From an uncultured Kiritimatiellota bacterium (GTDB taxonomy: Bacteria > Verrucomicrobiota > Kiritimatiellia > RFP12 > DVOR01): a stretch of 64,000 nucleotides of DNA. Location of the stretch: NCBI GenBank assembly GCA_944391055.1, contig CALXSF010000007.1:1-64000 (forward strand). The letters run 5' to 3'. How positions within the stretch are numbered: position 1 is the stretch's first letter; the number at the start of each line of letters is the position of its first letter. Shown here piece by piece: positions 1 through 11,019 of the stretch. Below the pieces are notes generated by a model that searched no databases, was not told where the DNA came from, and saw only the letters and a list, made by a program, of their open reading frames with translations. The position numbers and the translations under genes are program-made.

Positions 1-1
1 G

Positions 2-214
2 GCGCAGGTGCGGGATCTCTCGGGCAACCCGCTCGCCTTCGCGGACGCCGTGGGGCTGACCTTGGTGGACGCGGCGATGGACGCCCCCATCGAGGACGCG
101 TCGGCGCAGGTGGATGAAGCCGCGCCGGGCACGGTGACCTTCACGGCGACGTTGCAGAATGCGCCCGAGACGTTGCGCTTGGCGGTGAAGGCCTCCACGA
201 CCGCCGCGGACTGA
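2..214 (+). CDS. C-terminal end of an unidentified protein (5' truncated)
   Basis: The reading frame is open from the window edge to a TGA at 212-214 and must begin upstream. About 70 residues are visible, rich in Ala, Thr and Asp, with an alternating hydrophobic/polar pattern typical of secreted beta-sandwich domains. No catalytic motif can be seen. A rho-independent terminator follows about 25 bases later, so this is the last gene of its unit. I do not recognise the family; a GTG inside the frame at position 8 is unlikely to be the real start because the frame continues to the edge. Confidence 0.5.
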   Translation, partial: AQVRDLSGNPLAFADAVGLTLVDAAMDAPIEDASAQVDEAAPGTVTFTATLQNAPETLRLAVKASTTAAD

Positions 215-237
215 CTTTCGCGTTTCACACACACGCG

Positions 238-269
238 GGCCCCGGAGCGCATCGCGCCCGGGGCCTTTT
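238..269 (+). terminator. rho-independent terminator
   Basis: An 8-bp GC stem (GGCCCCGG at 238-245 with its complement at 258-265) and a 12-base loop are followed by TTTT. It closes the truncated upstream gene and separates it from gyrB. Confidence 0.75.
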
Positions 270-304
270 CGTCGCCGCGCGTCCGTGCAGGGGGGCGGCG
301 GATT

Positions 305-313
305 TGGTACAAT
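305..313 (+). promoter_or_regulatory. gyrB promoter, extended -10
   Basis: TGG followed by TACAAT at 308-313. No convincing -35 is present 17 bases upstream. The predicted start of transcription near 320 leaves a leader of about 36 nt containing a small GGGCC/GGCCC hairpin and an AGAGAGG ribosome site. Confidence 0.55.
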
Positions 314-325
314 GACGCGGTTTAG

Positions 326-2827
<2,502 letters not shown>

Positions 2828-2858
2828 GGGCCGCCCGCGTGCGGCGCCGTCGCGCTTT

Positions 2859-2867
2859 TGGTATGCT
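2859..2867 (+). promoter_or_regulatory. extended -10 close to a GTG start
   Basis: TGG followed by TATGCT (2862-2867), ending nine bases before the GTG at 2877. The mRNA would have only a few untranslated bases and no proper Shine-Dalgarno. Confidence 0.45.
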
Positions 2868-2876
2868 GGGGGCACA

Positions 2877-3845
2877 GTGAAGGAACTGAAGCCAGAGGAT
2901 TTCGCAGCGGCGCTCCGCGGGAGCCGCCCGGCGGTGAGGACGCCGGTCTACCTTTTCTATTCCAGCCTGTGGGACGCGTACGTGCGCGACCCCGCGCTGA
3001 TGGTCATCCCCTTCGACGACCATCTGGCGCACCGCGGCGACGGCGTCTTTGAGACGATGAAGTGCGTCGGCGGCGCGGTCTACAACCTTGACGCGCACCT
3101 GCAGCGCCTCCAGCGGAGCGCCTATCAGATCGGGCTGACCTTCCGGCATGGGGCGGAGGCGATCCGCGCGAAGGTGTTGGAGGCCTTGGCCGCGGCGGGG
3201 CGGCCGGAGTGTTCGGTGCGCGTGGTGCTGAGCCGGGGGCCCGGTGGCATGGGCGTCTCGCCGAGCGAATGCCCGGAGACGGCGTTGTACGTGGCGGTCT
3301 ACGGCGCGGGGCGCCCTTTCATGGAGGCGCACCCGCGGGGCGCCCGGCTGCGTCTGAGCGCCGTGCCGCCCAAGCACCCGGATTTCGCCACCGTCAAGAC
3401 CTGCAATTACATCCCGAACGTCCTGATGCGCCTGGAGGCCGAGGCGTGGGGCGTGGACTTCGTGGTCGGGGCGGACGCGCGGGGGCACATCACCGAGGGG
3501 CCGACGGAGAACGTCGGCATCGTCTCCAAGGGCGGCGTGCTGGCCTTCCCGCCGCTCGATTCCGTGCTGGCCGGCACCACCATGCTGCGCGTGATGGAGT
3601 TGGCGCAGCCGCTTGAGGTGGAGGGGCTTCTCAAGGGCATCGTCTTCCGCCCCATCCGCGTGGAGGAGCTGGCCGAGGCGCGCGAGGTCCTGGTGGTGGG
3701 CACCACGCTCAACGTGGCCTCCGCGGTGGAGTGGGAGGGGGCGCCCGTCGGCGATGGCCGCCCGGGCCCCGTCGCGCGGGAGCTTGACGCGCGCATCGCG
3801 CGGGATTGCCGGGAGAACGCCGCCCTCCGAACCGCTTATCTCTGA
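2877..3845 (+). CDS. class IV (BCAT/ADC-lyase family) PLP enzyme
   Basis: PLP-dependent fold type IV protein of 322 residues, probably a branched-chain aminotransferase, D-amino-acid transaminase or 4-amino-4-deoxychorismate lyase. Visible family marks are the N-terminal HRGDGVFET motif, the Schiff-base lysine at about K174 in VKTCNYIPN, and the ITEGPTENV stretch that holds the PLP-contacting Glu. The GTG start is chosen because the frame opens just downstream of an extended -10 and the N-terminus is already complete for the family. Sequence alone does not decide between aminotransferase and PabC-type lyase; no pab, ilv or leu gene is nearby. The ptsN-like gene follows 16 bases after the stop and may be cotranscribed. 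Confidence 0.8.
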   Translation: MKELKPEDFAAALRGSRPAVRTPVYLFYSSLWDAYVRDPALMVIPFDDHLAHRGDGVFETMKCVGGAVYNLDAHLQRLQRSAYQIGLTFRHGAEAIRAKVLEALAAAGRPECSVRVVLSRGPGGMGVSPSECPETALYVAVYGAGRPFMEAHPRGARLRLSAVPPKHPDFATVKTCNYIPNVLMRLEAEAWGVDFVVGADARGHITEGPTENVGIVSKGGVLAFPPLDSVLAGTTMLRVMELAQPLEVEGLLKGIVFRPIRVEELAEAREVLVVGTTLNVASAVEWEGAPVGDGRPGPVARELDARIARDCRENAALRTAYL

Positions 3846-3861
3846 CCCAAAAGGATTCGCC

Positions 3862-4317
3862 ATGAACACTTACGACACCCTGCTGGATCGCGCCGTGGTC
3901 GTCAATTCGCTGAAGAGCGAGGACATCTTCGGCGTCATCGCCGAGCTGATCGACGCCTTGGTCGAGGCCGGCGAGTTGGACGCCTCCAAGCGCGACGAGG
4001 CCAAGCAGGCCGTCGTCCGCCGCGAGATGTCCGCCTCCACCGTCATGCCCGGGGAGATCGCCTTGCCGCATGGGCGCACGGACGTGGCGGATGGGCTGCT
4101 TTGCGCCATCGGCATCCACAAGGACGGGTTCGCGGCGGAGGCCCCCGACGATCAGCCCACGCGCGTGGTCATCCTCATGCTCGTGCCGCCTTCCGCGGGC
4201 TCCGGCTACATCGTCCTGCTGGGCAACCTCAGCCGCACGCTGATGGACGCCGACAAGCGCGCCGCGATGGTGGCCGCCACCGACCGCGAGGGCGTCCTCG
4301 CCGTCCTGCGCGGCTGA
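3862..4317 (+). CDS. PTS EIIA domain protein, PtsN/fructose type
   Basis: A single EIIA type-2 domain of 151 residues that would accept phosphate from HPr-like proteins on His70 in the IALPHGRTD motif. Stand-alone EIIA(Ntr)-type proteins usually regulate transport or metabolism rather than import sugar, and no EIIB or EIIC gene lies nearby. The ATG follows an AAAAGGA ribosome site. The ORF could be read further upstream in frame, but that would overlap the aminotransferase and lacks the family pattern. ileS starts 23 bases after the stop with its own ribosome site, so aminotransferase, EIIA and ileS probably form one operon. Confidence 0.85.
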   Translation: MNTYDTLLDRAVVVNSLKSEDIFGVIAELIDALVEAGELDASKRDEAKQAVVRREMSASTVMPGEIALPHGRTDVADGLLCAIGIHKDGFAAEAPDDQPTRVVILMLVPPSAGSGYIVLLGNLSRTLMDADKRAAMVAATDREGVLAVLRG

Positions 4318-4340
4318 TTCCCGCACACCGAAAGGCCCCC

Positions 4341-7300
4341 ATGTTCAAGCCAGTCTCCAACCATCCTGACTTTGCCAAGAACGAAGCGTCCGTCCTCGCC
4401 CTCTGGGCGGAGGAGAAGACCTTTGCCAAGAGCCTTGAGCGCCGCCGCGGCGCGCCGGTCTTCCGGTTCTACGACGGCCCTCCCTTCGCCACCGGGCTCC
4501 CGCACTACGGCCATCTCCTCGCCGGCACCATCAAGGACATCGTGCCGCGCTACCAGACCATGCGCGGCAAGTATGTGGAGCGCCGGTTCGGGTGGGACTG
4601 CCATGGGCTGCCCATCGAGGCGCTGGCGCAGGACGCCCTGGGCGTCAGCGGCGCGCACGCCATCCGGGCCTTCGGGGTCGAGGCGTTCAACGAGCAGTGC
4701 CGCTCGATGGTCCTCCGCTACGTGTCGCAATGGCGCCAGACCGTCACGCGCATGGGGCGCTGGGTGGATTTCGACAACGATTACAAGACCATGCAGCCCG
4801 CCTTCATGGAGAGCGTCTGGTGGGCGTTCAAGCGGCTTTGGGAGCAGGGGCGCATCTACAAGAGCCACCGCATCATGCCGTATTCGTGGAAACTTTCCAC
4901 GCCGCTCTCCAACTTTGAGGCCGGCAGCAACTACAAGGACGTCCAAGACCCCGCCGTCACCGTCCGCTGCCGCGTCACCCAAGGGCTCCGCCCCGCCTGG
5001 GGGGGCGGGCCGGCGTACCTCCTTGTCTGGACCACCACGCCCTGGACGCTCTTCACCAACCTCGCCATCTGCGCCGGCCCGGACATCGACTACGTCGCCG
5101 CCCGCGACGCCGACGGCGCCGTCTACATCCTCGCCGAGGCCCGCCTCAAGGCCGTCTTCGGCAAGGCGCAGCCCGAGATCCTCGAGCGGCTCAAGGGGGC
5201 CGAGCTCAGGGGCCTCCGCTACGAGCCCATCTTCCCGCAGTACAAGGACAAGCCCAACGCCTTCGTCGTCCTCACGGATCCCTACGTCTCCACCGAGGAC
5301 GGCACCGGCCTGGTCCACAACTCCCCCGCCTACGGCGAGGACGACTTCCGGGTCTGCTCCGCCGCCGGCATCACCCTCGAAGACCCGTTGGACGAGGCGT
5401 GCGCCTTCACCGCGCCGGCCCCCGAGGCGTGGCGCGGCCGCTTCTGCAAGGATTGCGACAAGGACATCATCAGGCTCCTCAAGGAGAACGGTAAACTCGT
5501 CCACCAATCCACCATCGTCCACAGCTATCCCTTCTGCGACCGCACCGACACGCCGCTCATCTACCGCGCCATCGACGCCTGGTACGTCCGCGTCGAGGAC
5601 CTGCACGAGCGCCTCGCCGTCAACAACGCCACCGTCCACTGGACGCCCGAGGCCGTCGGCGCCAACCGCTTCGGCAACTGGCTCCGCGAGGCCAAGGACT
5701 GGAACATCTCCCGCAACCGCTTCTGGGGCTCCTGCCTGCCCGTCTGGGTCAACGAGGCCGACCCGCGGGACATGATCTGCGTCGGCTCCGTCGCCGAGCT
5801 TGAGGCGCTCTCCGGCCAGAAGGTCACCGACCTGCACAAGCACTTCATCGACAAGATCCTCATCCGGCGCGACGGCAAGACCTACCGCCGCACGCCCGAG
5901 GTCCTCGACTGCTGGTTCGAATCCGGCTCCATGCCCTACGCCCAGCAGCACTATCCCTTCTCCGGGAAGCCGCTGGAGGACTTCTTCCCCGCCGACTTCA
6001 TCGCCGAGGGGCTCGACCAGACCCGCGGCTGGTTCTACACCCTCCTCATCCTCGGCACCCTTCTCTTCGGCAAGGCGCCCTACCGCAACGTCATCGTCAA
6101 TGGCCTCGTCCTCGCCGAGGACGGCAAGAAGATGTCCAAGCGCCTCAAGAACTATCCCGACCCCGGCGCGGTCATCGAGCGCTTCGGCGCCGACGCCCTC
6201 CGCCTCTATCTCATCAACTCCCCCGTCGTCCGCGCCGAGAACCTGCGCTTCTCCGAGAACGGCGTCCGCCAAGTCCTCCGCGACCTCATCATCCCGTGGT
6301 GGAACGCCTACGCCTTCTTCGTCACCTATGCCAACGCCGACGGCTTCGACGAGCCCGCCGTCTCCGTCCCCGACTCCCCCAACGTCCTCGACCGCTGGAT
6401 CGTCTCCTCCATGGAGACCCTCGTCGCCGACGTCACCGCGGCCCTCGACGCCTACGACCTCCAGCGCGCCGTCCGCCCCCTCGTCGCCTTCATCGACGCG
6501 CTCACCAACTGGTACATCCGCCGCTCCCGCCGCCGCTTCTGGAAGAGCGAGGACGACGCGGACAAGCGCCACGCCTACCGCACCCTCCGCTACGTCCTCA
6601 TCCAGCTCGCCAAGGTCGCCGCGCCCTTCTGCCCCTTTGTCTCCGAGCAGATCTACCGCAACCTCAAAGGCGCCGACGACCCCGAGTCCGTCCACCTCTG
6701 CGACTTCCCCGCGCCCAACGCCGCGGCACGCAACCTGCCCCTTGAGCGCGACATGGCCCTCGTCCAGCGCGTCGTCCGCCTGGGGCGCCAGCTCCGCACG
6801 GACGAAGACCTCAAGGTCCGCCAGCCCCTCGCGGCCCTGCGCGTCGCCTCCGCCGACCCCGCCGTCCGCGAGGCCCTGCCCCGCTACGCCGAACTCGTCA
6901 AAGACGAGCTCAACGTCAAGCGCCTCCACCTCTCCGCCGACGAGACCGAGCTCGCCAACCTCACCCTCAAGGCCGACTTCAAGCGCCTCGGCCCCCGCTT
7001 CGGCGCCCGCATGAAGGCCGCCGCCGCCGCCATCGCCGCCCTCCCCCCCGAACAGATCGCCGCGCTCGCCCGGGGCGAGACCGCCGCCATCGACCTCCAA
7101 GGCCGCCCCGAGACCCTCGCCCCCGCCGACGTCGTCATCCGCCGCGAACCCCGCGAAGGCCTGGTCGTCGCCGCCGAGGGCAACGTCGTCGTCGCCCTCG
7201 AGACCGACCTCACCCCGGCCCTCATCGCCGAAGGCCTCGCCCGCGAATGCGTCTCCCGCGTCCAAGCCCTCCGCAAAGAGGCCGACCTCGAAGTCACCCA

Positions 7301-7472
7301 GCGCATCGACATCCTCGCCAGCGCCGACGACGAACTCGCCGCCGCCCTCAACGAATGGCAGGATTTCATCCTCGAGGAAACCCAAGGCGACGCCCTCATC
7401 CTCGGCGAACCCCTCGGCGACCCCATCGACCTCAACGGGCACGAGGCCACCCTCGCCATCGACCCCAAGTGA
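4341..7472 (+). CDS. ileS: isoleucyl-tRNA synthetase, type 2 (eukaryote-like)
   Basis: Charges tRNA-Ile. The protein has 1043 residues. The HIGH motif reads HYGH at 55-58, inside the PPFATGLPHYGH pattern, and the KMSKS motif reads KMSKR at about 597-601 followed by LKNYPDP. CP1 editing domain sequence lies between them, for example the TEDGTGLVH stretch. The HYGH form, the TGLPHYGH context and the lack of the C-terminal cysteine zinc finger of E. coli-type IleRS identify the type 2 (eukaryote/archaea-like) enzyme, the class associated with low mupirocin sensitivity. The start is the ATG at 4341 after GAAAGG; longer in-frame upstream extensions overlap the EIIA gene in another frame and are not coding. 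Followed by a strong terminator. Confidence 0.96.
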   Translation: MFKPVSNHPDFAKNEASVLALWAEEKTFAKSLERRRGAPVFRFYDGPPFATGLPHYGHLLAGTIKDIVPRYQTMRGKYVERRFGWDCHGLPIEALAQDALGVSGAHAIRAFGVEAFNEQCRSMVLRYVSQWRQTVTRMGRWVDFDNDYKTMQPAFMESVWWAFKRLWEQGRIYKSHRIMPYSWKLSTPLSNFEAGSNYKDVQDPAVTVRCRVTQGLRPAWGGGPAYLLVWTTTPWTLFTNLAICAGPDIDYVAARDADGAVYILAEARLKAVFGKAQPEILERLKGAELRGLRYEPIFPQYKDKPNAFVVLTDPYVSTEDGTGLVHNSPAYGEDDFRVCSAAGITLEDPLDEACAFTAPAPEAWRGRFCKDCDKDIIRLLKENGKLVHQSTIVHSYPFCDRTDTPLIYRAIDAWYVRVEDLHERLAVNNATVHWTPEAVGANRFGNWLREAKDWNISRNRFWGSCLPVWVNEADPRDMICVGSVAELEALSGQKVTDLHKHFIDKILIRRDGKTYRRTPEVLDCWFESGSMPYAQQHYPFSGKPLEDFFPADFIAEGLDQTRGWFYTLLILGTLLFGKAPYRNVIVNGLVLAEDGKKMSKRLKNYPDPGAVIERFGADALRLYLINSPVVRAENLRFSENGVRQVLRDLIIPWWNAYAFFVTYANADGFDEPAVSVPDSPNVLDRWIVSSMETLVADVTAALDAYDLQRAVRPLVAFIDALTNWYIRRSRRRFWKSEDDADKRHAYRTLRYVLIQLAKVAAPFCPFVSEQIYRNLKGADDPESVHLCDFPAPNAAARNLPLERDMALVQRVVRLGRQLRTDEDLKVRQPLAALRVASADPAVREALPRYAELVKDELNVKRLHLSADETELANLTLKADFKRLGPRFGARMKAAAAAIAALPPEQIAALARGETAAIDLQGRPETLAPADVVIRREPREGLVVAAEGNVVVALETDLTPALIAEGLARECVSRVQALRKEADLEVTQRIDILASADDELAAALNEWQDFILEETQGDALILGEPLGDPIDLNGHEATLAIDPK

Positions 7473-7485
7473 GCCCTCCCCCAAC

Positions 7486-7519
7486 AAAAAAAGCCCAAGG
7501 CGCGCCTTGGGCTTTTTTT
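7486..7519. terminator. strong bidirectional-looking terminator after ileS
   Basis: A perfect 20-bp GC-rich palindrome (7493-7512) is flanked by seven A on the left and seven T on the right, so it can terminate on either strand. It ends the ileS operon. Confidence 0.9.
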
Positions 7520-7565
7520 GTCCTGTTCCCCCATCCGGGAAGGGGCCCGCGCACCTCCCGCCCTG

Positions 7566-7574
7566 TGTTATAAT
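7566..7574 (+). promoter_or_regulatory. extended -10 of the glycosyltransferase cluster, leaderless geometry
   Basis: TGT followed by a perfect TATAAT (7569-7574), then six bases, then the ATG at 7581. No -35 and no Shine-Dalgarno are visible. Transcription starting about seven bases after the -10 would begin at or next to the start codon. Confidence 0.65.
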
Positions 7575-7580
7575 GGCGGC

Positions 7581-8321
7581 ATGAAGGCCTATCTTATCAA
7601 CCTGGCCCGCTCGAAGGAACGGTTGGCGGCGGCGGACGCGCAGCTGCGCGCGGCGGGCGTCGCCTACGAGCGCGTGGAGGCGGTGGATGGCCGGGCGCTG
7701 TCGCGCCGGGATTGTCGGCGGCTGTGCGCCGCGGTGCGCTTTTGGGCGATACAGGGGATGTGGCCGCGCCGGGAGGAGATTGGGTGCGCGCTCTCGCACC
7801 AAGCGGTCTATCGGCGGATGTTGGGGGCGGGGGAACCCTTGGCGGCGGTCTTCGAGGACGATGTGGAGGTGCTCGACGCGGCGTGGTTGCGCGAGGCGCT
7901 GGCGCGGATCGAGGCGTCTGACAAACCGTCCGAGCCGACGGTTTGGCGGTTGGAGCGGCGCCCCAGCGAACCGGTCGCCGCGGAACGCGGCTTCCATCCG
8001 TTGGGCGGGGCGACGGCGTTGGCGGGGGCCTATGTGGTGAACGCCGCTGGCGCCCGGCTTATTCTGCGCCTCAACCGGACGCCGATCGTGGCGGTGGCGG
8101 ACGCATGGGCGCGTTGGGCGCGGCAAGGGCTGCGGGTGTGGTCGGTCCGCCCCGAGCCGTGCCGGCAATGCGGGGCGCCCTCGACCATCACTCCGATTAG
8201 GGTGCGGCCCCGGCGCGCGGACTGGGGATGGTATCGGGCCGTTTGGGGCGTCAAGGCGCGGCTGCGCGCGTGGGGCTTGTTGGCGTTCGACCGGGCGATG
8301 ACCGGGCTGACGGGGCGCTGA
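7581..8321 (+). CDS. GT25 family glycosyltransferase, copy 1 of 3
   Basis: Predicted LPS or surface-glycan sugar transferase of 246 residues, glycosyltransferase family 25 (LgtB/Lex2-like). The N-terminus has the family pattern LINLARSKERL followed by the VEAVDGRAL block; the GCALSH motif and the EDDVEVLD acidic motif (metal/nucleotide-sugar binding) follow. Its first 40 residues are identical to those of the next two genes and the underlying DNA differs only at synonymous positions. Similarity to copy 2 continues to about residue 127 and resumes in a short WSVRPEPC stretch; the acceptor-side C-terminal half differs. First gene of a run continuing to 12759. Acceptor and donor sugars cannot be told from sequence. 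Confidence 0.85.
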   Translation: MKAYLINLARSKERLAAADAQLRAAGVAYERVEAVDGRALSRRDCRRLCAAVRFWAIQGMWPRREEIGCALSHQAVYRRMLGAGEPLAAVFEDDVEVLDAAWLREALARIEASDKPSEPTVWRLERRPSEPVAAERGFHPLGGATALAGAYVVNAAGARLILRLNRTPIVAVADAWARWARQGLRVWSVRPEPCRQCGAPSTITPIRVRPRRADWGWYRAVWGVKARLRAWGLLAFDRAMTGLTGR

Positions 8322-8327
8322 GGCGGC

Positions 8328-9053
8328 ATGAAGGCCTATCTCATCAATCTGGCCCGCTCGAAGGAACGGTTGGCGGCGGCGGACGCGCAGTTGCGCGCGG
8401 CGGGCGTCGCCTACGAACGCGTGGAGGCGGTGGATGGCCGGGCGCTGTCGCGTCGGGAGCGCCGGAGGCTGTGTTCCGCCGTGCGGTTTTGGATGATTTA
8501 CGGGGCGCGCCCAAGCGCGGGGACGATTGGGTGCGCGCTCTCGCACCAAGCGGTCTATCGGCGGATGTTGGGGGCGGGGGAGCCCTTGGCGGCGGTCTTC
8601 GAGGACGACGTGGAGGTGCTCGACGCGGTGTGGTTACGCGAGGCGCTGGCGCGGATTGAGGCGTCGGACAAACCGTCCGAGCCGACGGTTTGGCGGTTGA
8701 TGCGGCTACCCGGCGAGGCGTCGGAGGGGGCGGGCGCGGGTTTCTTCCCGTCGGGGCCGGGTGCGATGGGCACGTATGCTTACGTGCTGAACGCGGCGGC
8801 GGCCCGACGGCTGCGTTTTCTGAATGGGGAACCAATCCTCACGTTGGCCGACGATTGGCCGCGACGGATGCGCCAAGGGTTGCGGGTGTGGTCGGTCCGC
8901 CCCGAGCCGTGCGGCCATGCGGGCGAGCGATCGACCATCGGGAGCGCGGCGCCGCGTCGGGCGCGGTGGGGATGGTATGTGGCATTGTGGCGGGCGCGGA
9001 GATGGGTGACGCAGGCGCTGGATGGGGTGATGACGTGGTGGACGGGGCGGTAG
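8328..9053 (+). CDS. GT25 family glycosyltransferase, copy 2 of 3
   Basis: A 241-residue paralogue of the preceding gene, starting six bases after its stop. The duplicated DNA includes the six bases before the ATG (GGCGGC), so the copy boundary lies just upstream of the start codon. It keeps GCALSH, EDDVEVLD and the KPSEPTVWRL segment seen in copy 1, then diverges between about residues 128 and 195. There is only a weak GAGG as ribosome site, so translational coupling to copy 1 is likely. Same predicted activity with probably different sugar specificity. Confidence 0.85.
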   Translation: MKAYLINLARSKERLAAADAQLRAAGVAYERVEAVDGRALSRRERRRLCSAVRFWMIYGARPSAGTIGCALSHQAVYRRMLGAGEPLAAVFEDDVEVLDAVWLREALARIEASDKPSEPTVWRLMRLPGEASEGAGAGFFPSGPGAMGTYAYVLNAAAARRLRFLNGEPILTLADDWPRRMRQGLRVWSVRPEPCGHAGERSTIGSAAPRRARWGWYVALWRARRWVTQALDGVMTWWTGR

Positions 9054-9078
9054 GCATGGCCGTGCGCGAAAGGGAGAG

Positions 9079-9801
9079 ATGAAGGCGTATCTCATCAACC
9101 TGGCCCGCTCGAAGGAACGGTTGGCGGCGGCGGACGCGCAGCTGCGCGCGGCGGGCGTCGCCTACGAACGCGTGGAGGCGGTGGATGGCCGGGCGCTTGG
9201 GTGGCGGGGGCTGCGGAAGCGGGTGCGCCGGTGGCGTTTCTTTTTGGTGTGCGGGCATTTCCCGCGGGTGGGGGAGGTGGCGTGCGCGTTGTCGCATGGG
9301 CTGGCGTGGGGACGGTTGGCGGCGAGCGGGGCGGAGGCGGCGTTGGTGTTGGAGGACGACGTGGCGTTGGACGCGGCGGCGTTGCGCGAGGCTTTGGCGG
9401 TGGTGGGCGCGCGGCTGGCGCCGTCGCGGGCGGAGGTCTTCTTGCTGAACAACCCTTCCGGGGCCAAGCCGCCGGAGGGTGGGCGCGGGGCGATCCCGGC
9501 GGGGGAGACGGTCTACGCGGAGGCCTATGTGGTGAGCGCGGCCGCCGCGCGGCGGATGGTGCGGCTGAACGACCCGGTGCGGATGCCGATCGATTCGTGG
9601 GGCATTTGGGCCAGGCGTGGCGTGGCGGTGTGGCGGGTCTTCCCGACGGCGTGCGGGCAGACGGGGGTGCCCTCGGAGATTTGCAGGGCGGCCTCCGCGA
9701 AGCGTCGGGCGCGGTGGGGGTGGTATGTGGCGTTGTGGCGGGCGCGCGTGGCGTTGGGGCGGGCGGTGGATGGGCTGGTCTATCGGGTGACGGGGCGATG
9801 A
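9079..9801 (+). CDS. GT25 family glycosyltransferase, copy 3 of 3
   Basis: A 240-residue GT25 protein sharing the identical first 40 residues with the two upstream copies but diverging sharply after VDGRAL. It keeps the family motifs CALSHG and LEDDVALD, and the acceptor half is its own. The ATG follows AAAGGGAGAG, a better ribosome site than copies 1 and 2 have. The stop overlaps the ATG of the GT4 gene (ATGA), so the two are translationally coupled. The sharp drop in similarity after codon 40 suggests recombination or gene conversion limited to the 5' end. Confidence 0.85.
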   Translation: MKAYLINLARSKERLAAADAQLRAAGVAYERVEAVDGRALGWRGLRKRVRRWRFFLVCGHFPRVGEVACALSHGLAWGRLAASGAEAALVLEDDVALDAAALREALAVVGARLAPSRAEVFLLNNPSGAKPPEGGRGAIPAGETVYAEAYVVSAAAARRMVRLNDPVRMPIDSWGIWARRGVAVWRVFPTACGQTGVPSEICRAASAKRRARWGWYVALWRARVALGRAVDGLVYRVTGR

Positions 9802-11015
9802 GGCCGGTTTATCTCTTCGTGACGCCGTTCTATCCGGGGCCGGGGACGTGGCGCGGGGCGTATTCGCACGATTTGGTTCGGGCGCTCGCGGCGACGGGCC
9901 GGTATGAGGTTCGGGTGTTCGTGCCGGGGCGGGGGCCGGATTATGTGTACGACGGCGTGCGGGTGCACCGGTTCGGCGAGTGGCGTCTGCCTTCGATGAT
10001 GTTCCCGTTGCTCTTCGCGCGGCGCAACGGGAGGGCCTTCCTGCGGGCGGTGGCGCGGGCGGGGATCGACGTGGGCGACGTGGCGGTCTGCCATGCGAAC
10101 ACGGCGTGCTACGGGCCTTACGCGCTGGCGGTGCGGGGGGCGAACCCGAGGGCCGTGGCTTTGCTGCACCACCATTTCCTGGATTCTTACGGGTTGGCGC
10201 TGGGGCGGGCGCTGAGGCGGTGCTGGGCGCACCGGGCGTTGCATTTCTGGTTGTTTCGGAGGCTGCACGCGCGGCTGGATGGGCACGTCTTCGTGAGCGA
10301 GCTCGCGCGGCGGAGTTTCCTCGCCGTGCCGGACGCGTCGTGGACGGATTGGGCGGATTACCGGATGCAGATGCGCGGGCTGGGGTGGTGCCCGTCCCCG
10401 CGGATTCGGGCCTCGTTCGTGCTGCGCAACGGGGTGGACACGGCGCGGTTCAACGCCGCGGGGCGCGTCCGTGCGCCGCACGCGGGGTTTGTGATGGGGT
10501 GCGTGGCGAACCTCACGGAGGGGAAGGACCCGCTGACGTTGCTGCGGGCGGTGGCGTTGGCGCGCGGGAGGCTGGGGGAATGGCGGCTGCGGGTGGTGGG
10601 GTCGGGGCCGCTGTCGGCGCGCTGCCGGGCCTTCGTGCGCGCGGAGGGGCTGGAGGGGCGGGTCTCGTTCGAGGGGGAGCGGGACCATGCGCGGCTGCCG
10701 GACTTCTTCCGCGGGTTGGATCTCTTCGTGCTGCCGTCGCGGTTCGAGGCGTTTGGGTGCGTTTTCGCCGAGGCTTGGTCGTGCGGCACGCCGTTCATCG
10801 CCTGCGAGGGGACGGGGCCGGAGGAGCTGATCCGCCCGGAGGATCGTCGGCTGTGGCTGTGCCGGCCCGGGGACGCGGCGGATCTGGCGGAGAAGATCGT
10901 GCGCTTCGCCCGAGAGCGCCCTGTGCAGCGTCTGGCGGCGCCGGTCGCCTTTTCCGAGACCTTGCCGCCGTTCCTCGATTGGCTTGAGTCGCGCCGCGCG
11001 GCTCTGCTACAATAG
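9798..11015 (+). CDS. GT4 family glycosyltransferase
   Basis: GT-B fold retaining glycosyltransferase of 405 residues. The N-terminal Rossmann domain begins RPVYLFVTPFYPGPGTW; the linker has NGVDTARF; the C-terminal nucleotide-sugar domain shows GCVANLTEGKDPLTLL, the ExFGxxxxEAxxxG-type motif (EAFGCVFAEAWSCGTPFIA) and PEELI. The ATG overlaps the stop of the third GT25 gene, so it belongs to the same operon. The likely role is addition of a hexose during assembly of LPS core, O-antigen or exopolysaccharide. The acceptor is unknown. Confidence 0.85.
   Translation: MRPVYLFVTPFYPGPGTWRGAYSHDLVRALAATGRYEVRVFVPGRGPDYVYDGVRVHRFGEWRLPSMMFPLLFARRNGRAFLRAVARAGIDVGDVAVCHANTACYGPYALAVRGANPRAVALLHHHFLDSYGLALGRALRRCWAHRALHFWLFRRLHARLDGHVFVSELARRSFLAVPDASWTDWADYRMQMRGLGWCPSPRIRASFVLRNGVDTARFNAAGRVRAPHAGFVMGCVANLTEGKDPLTLLRAVALARGRLGEWRLRVVGSGPLSARCRAFVRAEGLEGRVSFEGERDHARLPDFFRGLDLFVLPSRFEAFGCVFAEAWSCGTPFIACEGTGPEELIRPEDRRLWLCRPGDAADLAEKIVRFARERPVQRLAAPVAFSETLPPFLDWLESRRAALLQ
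11005..11013 (+). promoter_or_regulatory. extended -10, leaderless geometry, inside the end of the GT4 gene
   Basis: TGC followed by TACAAT (11008-11013), then six bases, then the ATG at 11020. It overlaps the last codons of the GT4 gene. Spacing to the start codon is the same as at 7581. Confidence 0.6.
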
Positions 11016-11019
11016 CGCC

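Noticed and set aside
8..214. Complete small protein starting at the GTG at position 8
   Set aside because: The frame is open to the window edge and no ribosome site is visible, so it is more likely the end of a longer gene.
4206..8549. 1447-codon open frame antisense to ileS and the first GT25 gene
   Set aside because: Very high GC makes stop codons rare in the other frames. The translation is low-complexity Gly/Ala/Asp/Glu/Val, has no motif and lies opposite a clear IleRS.
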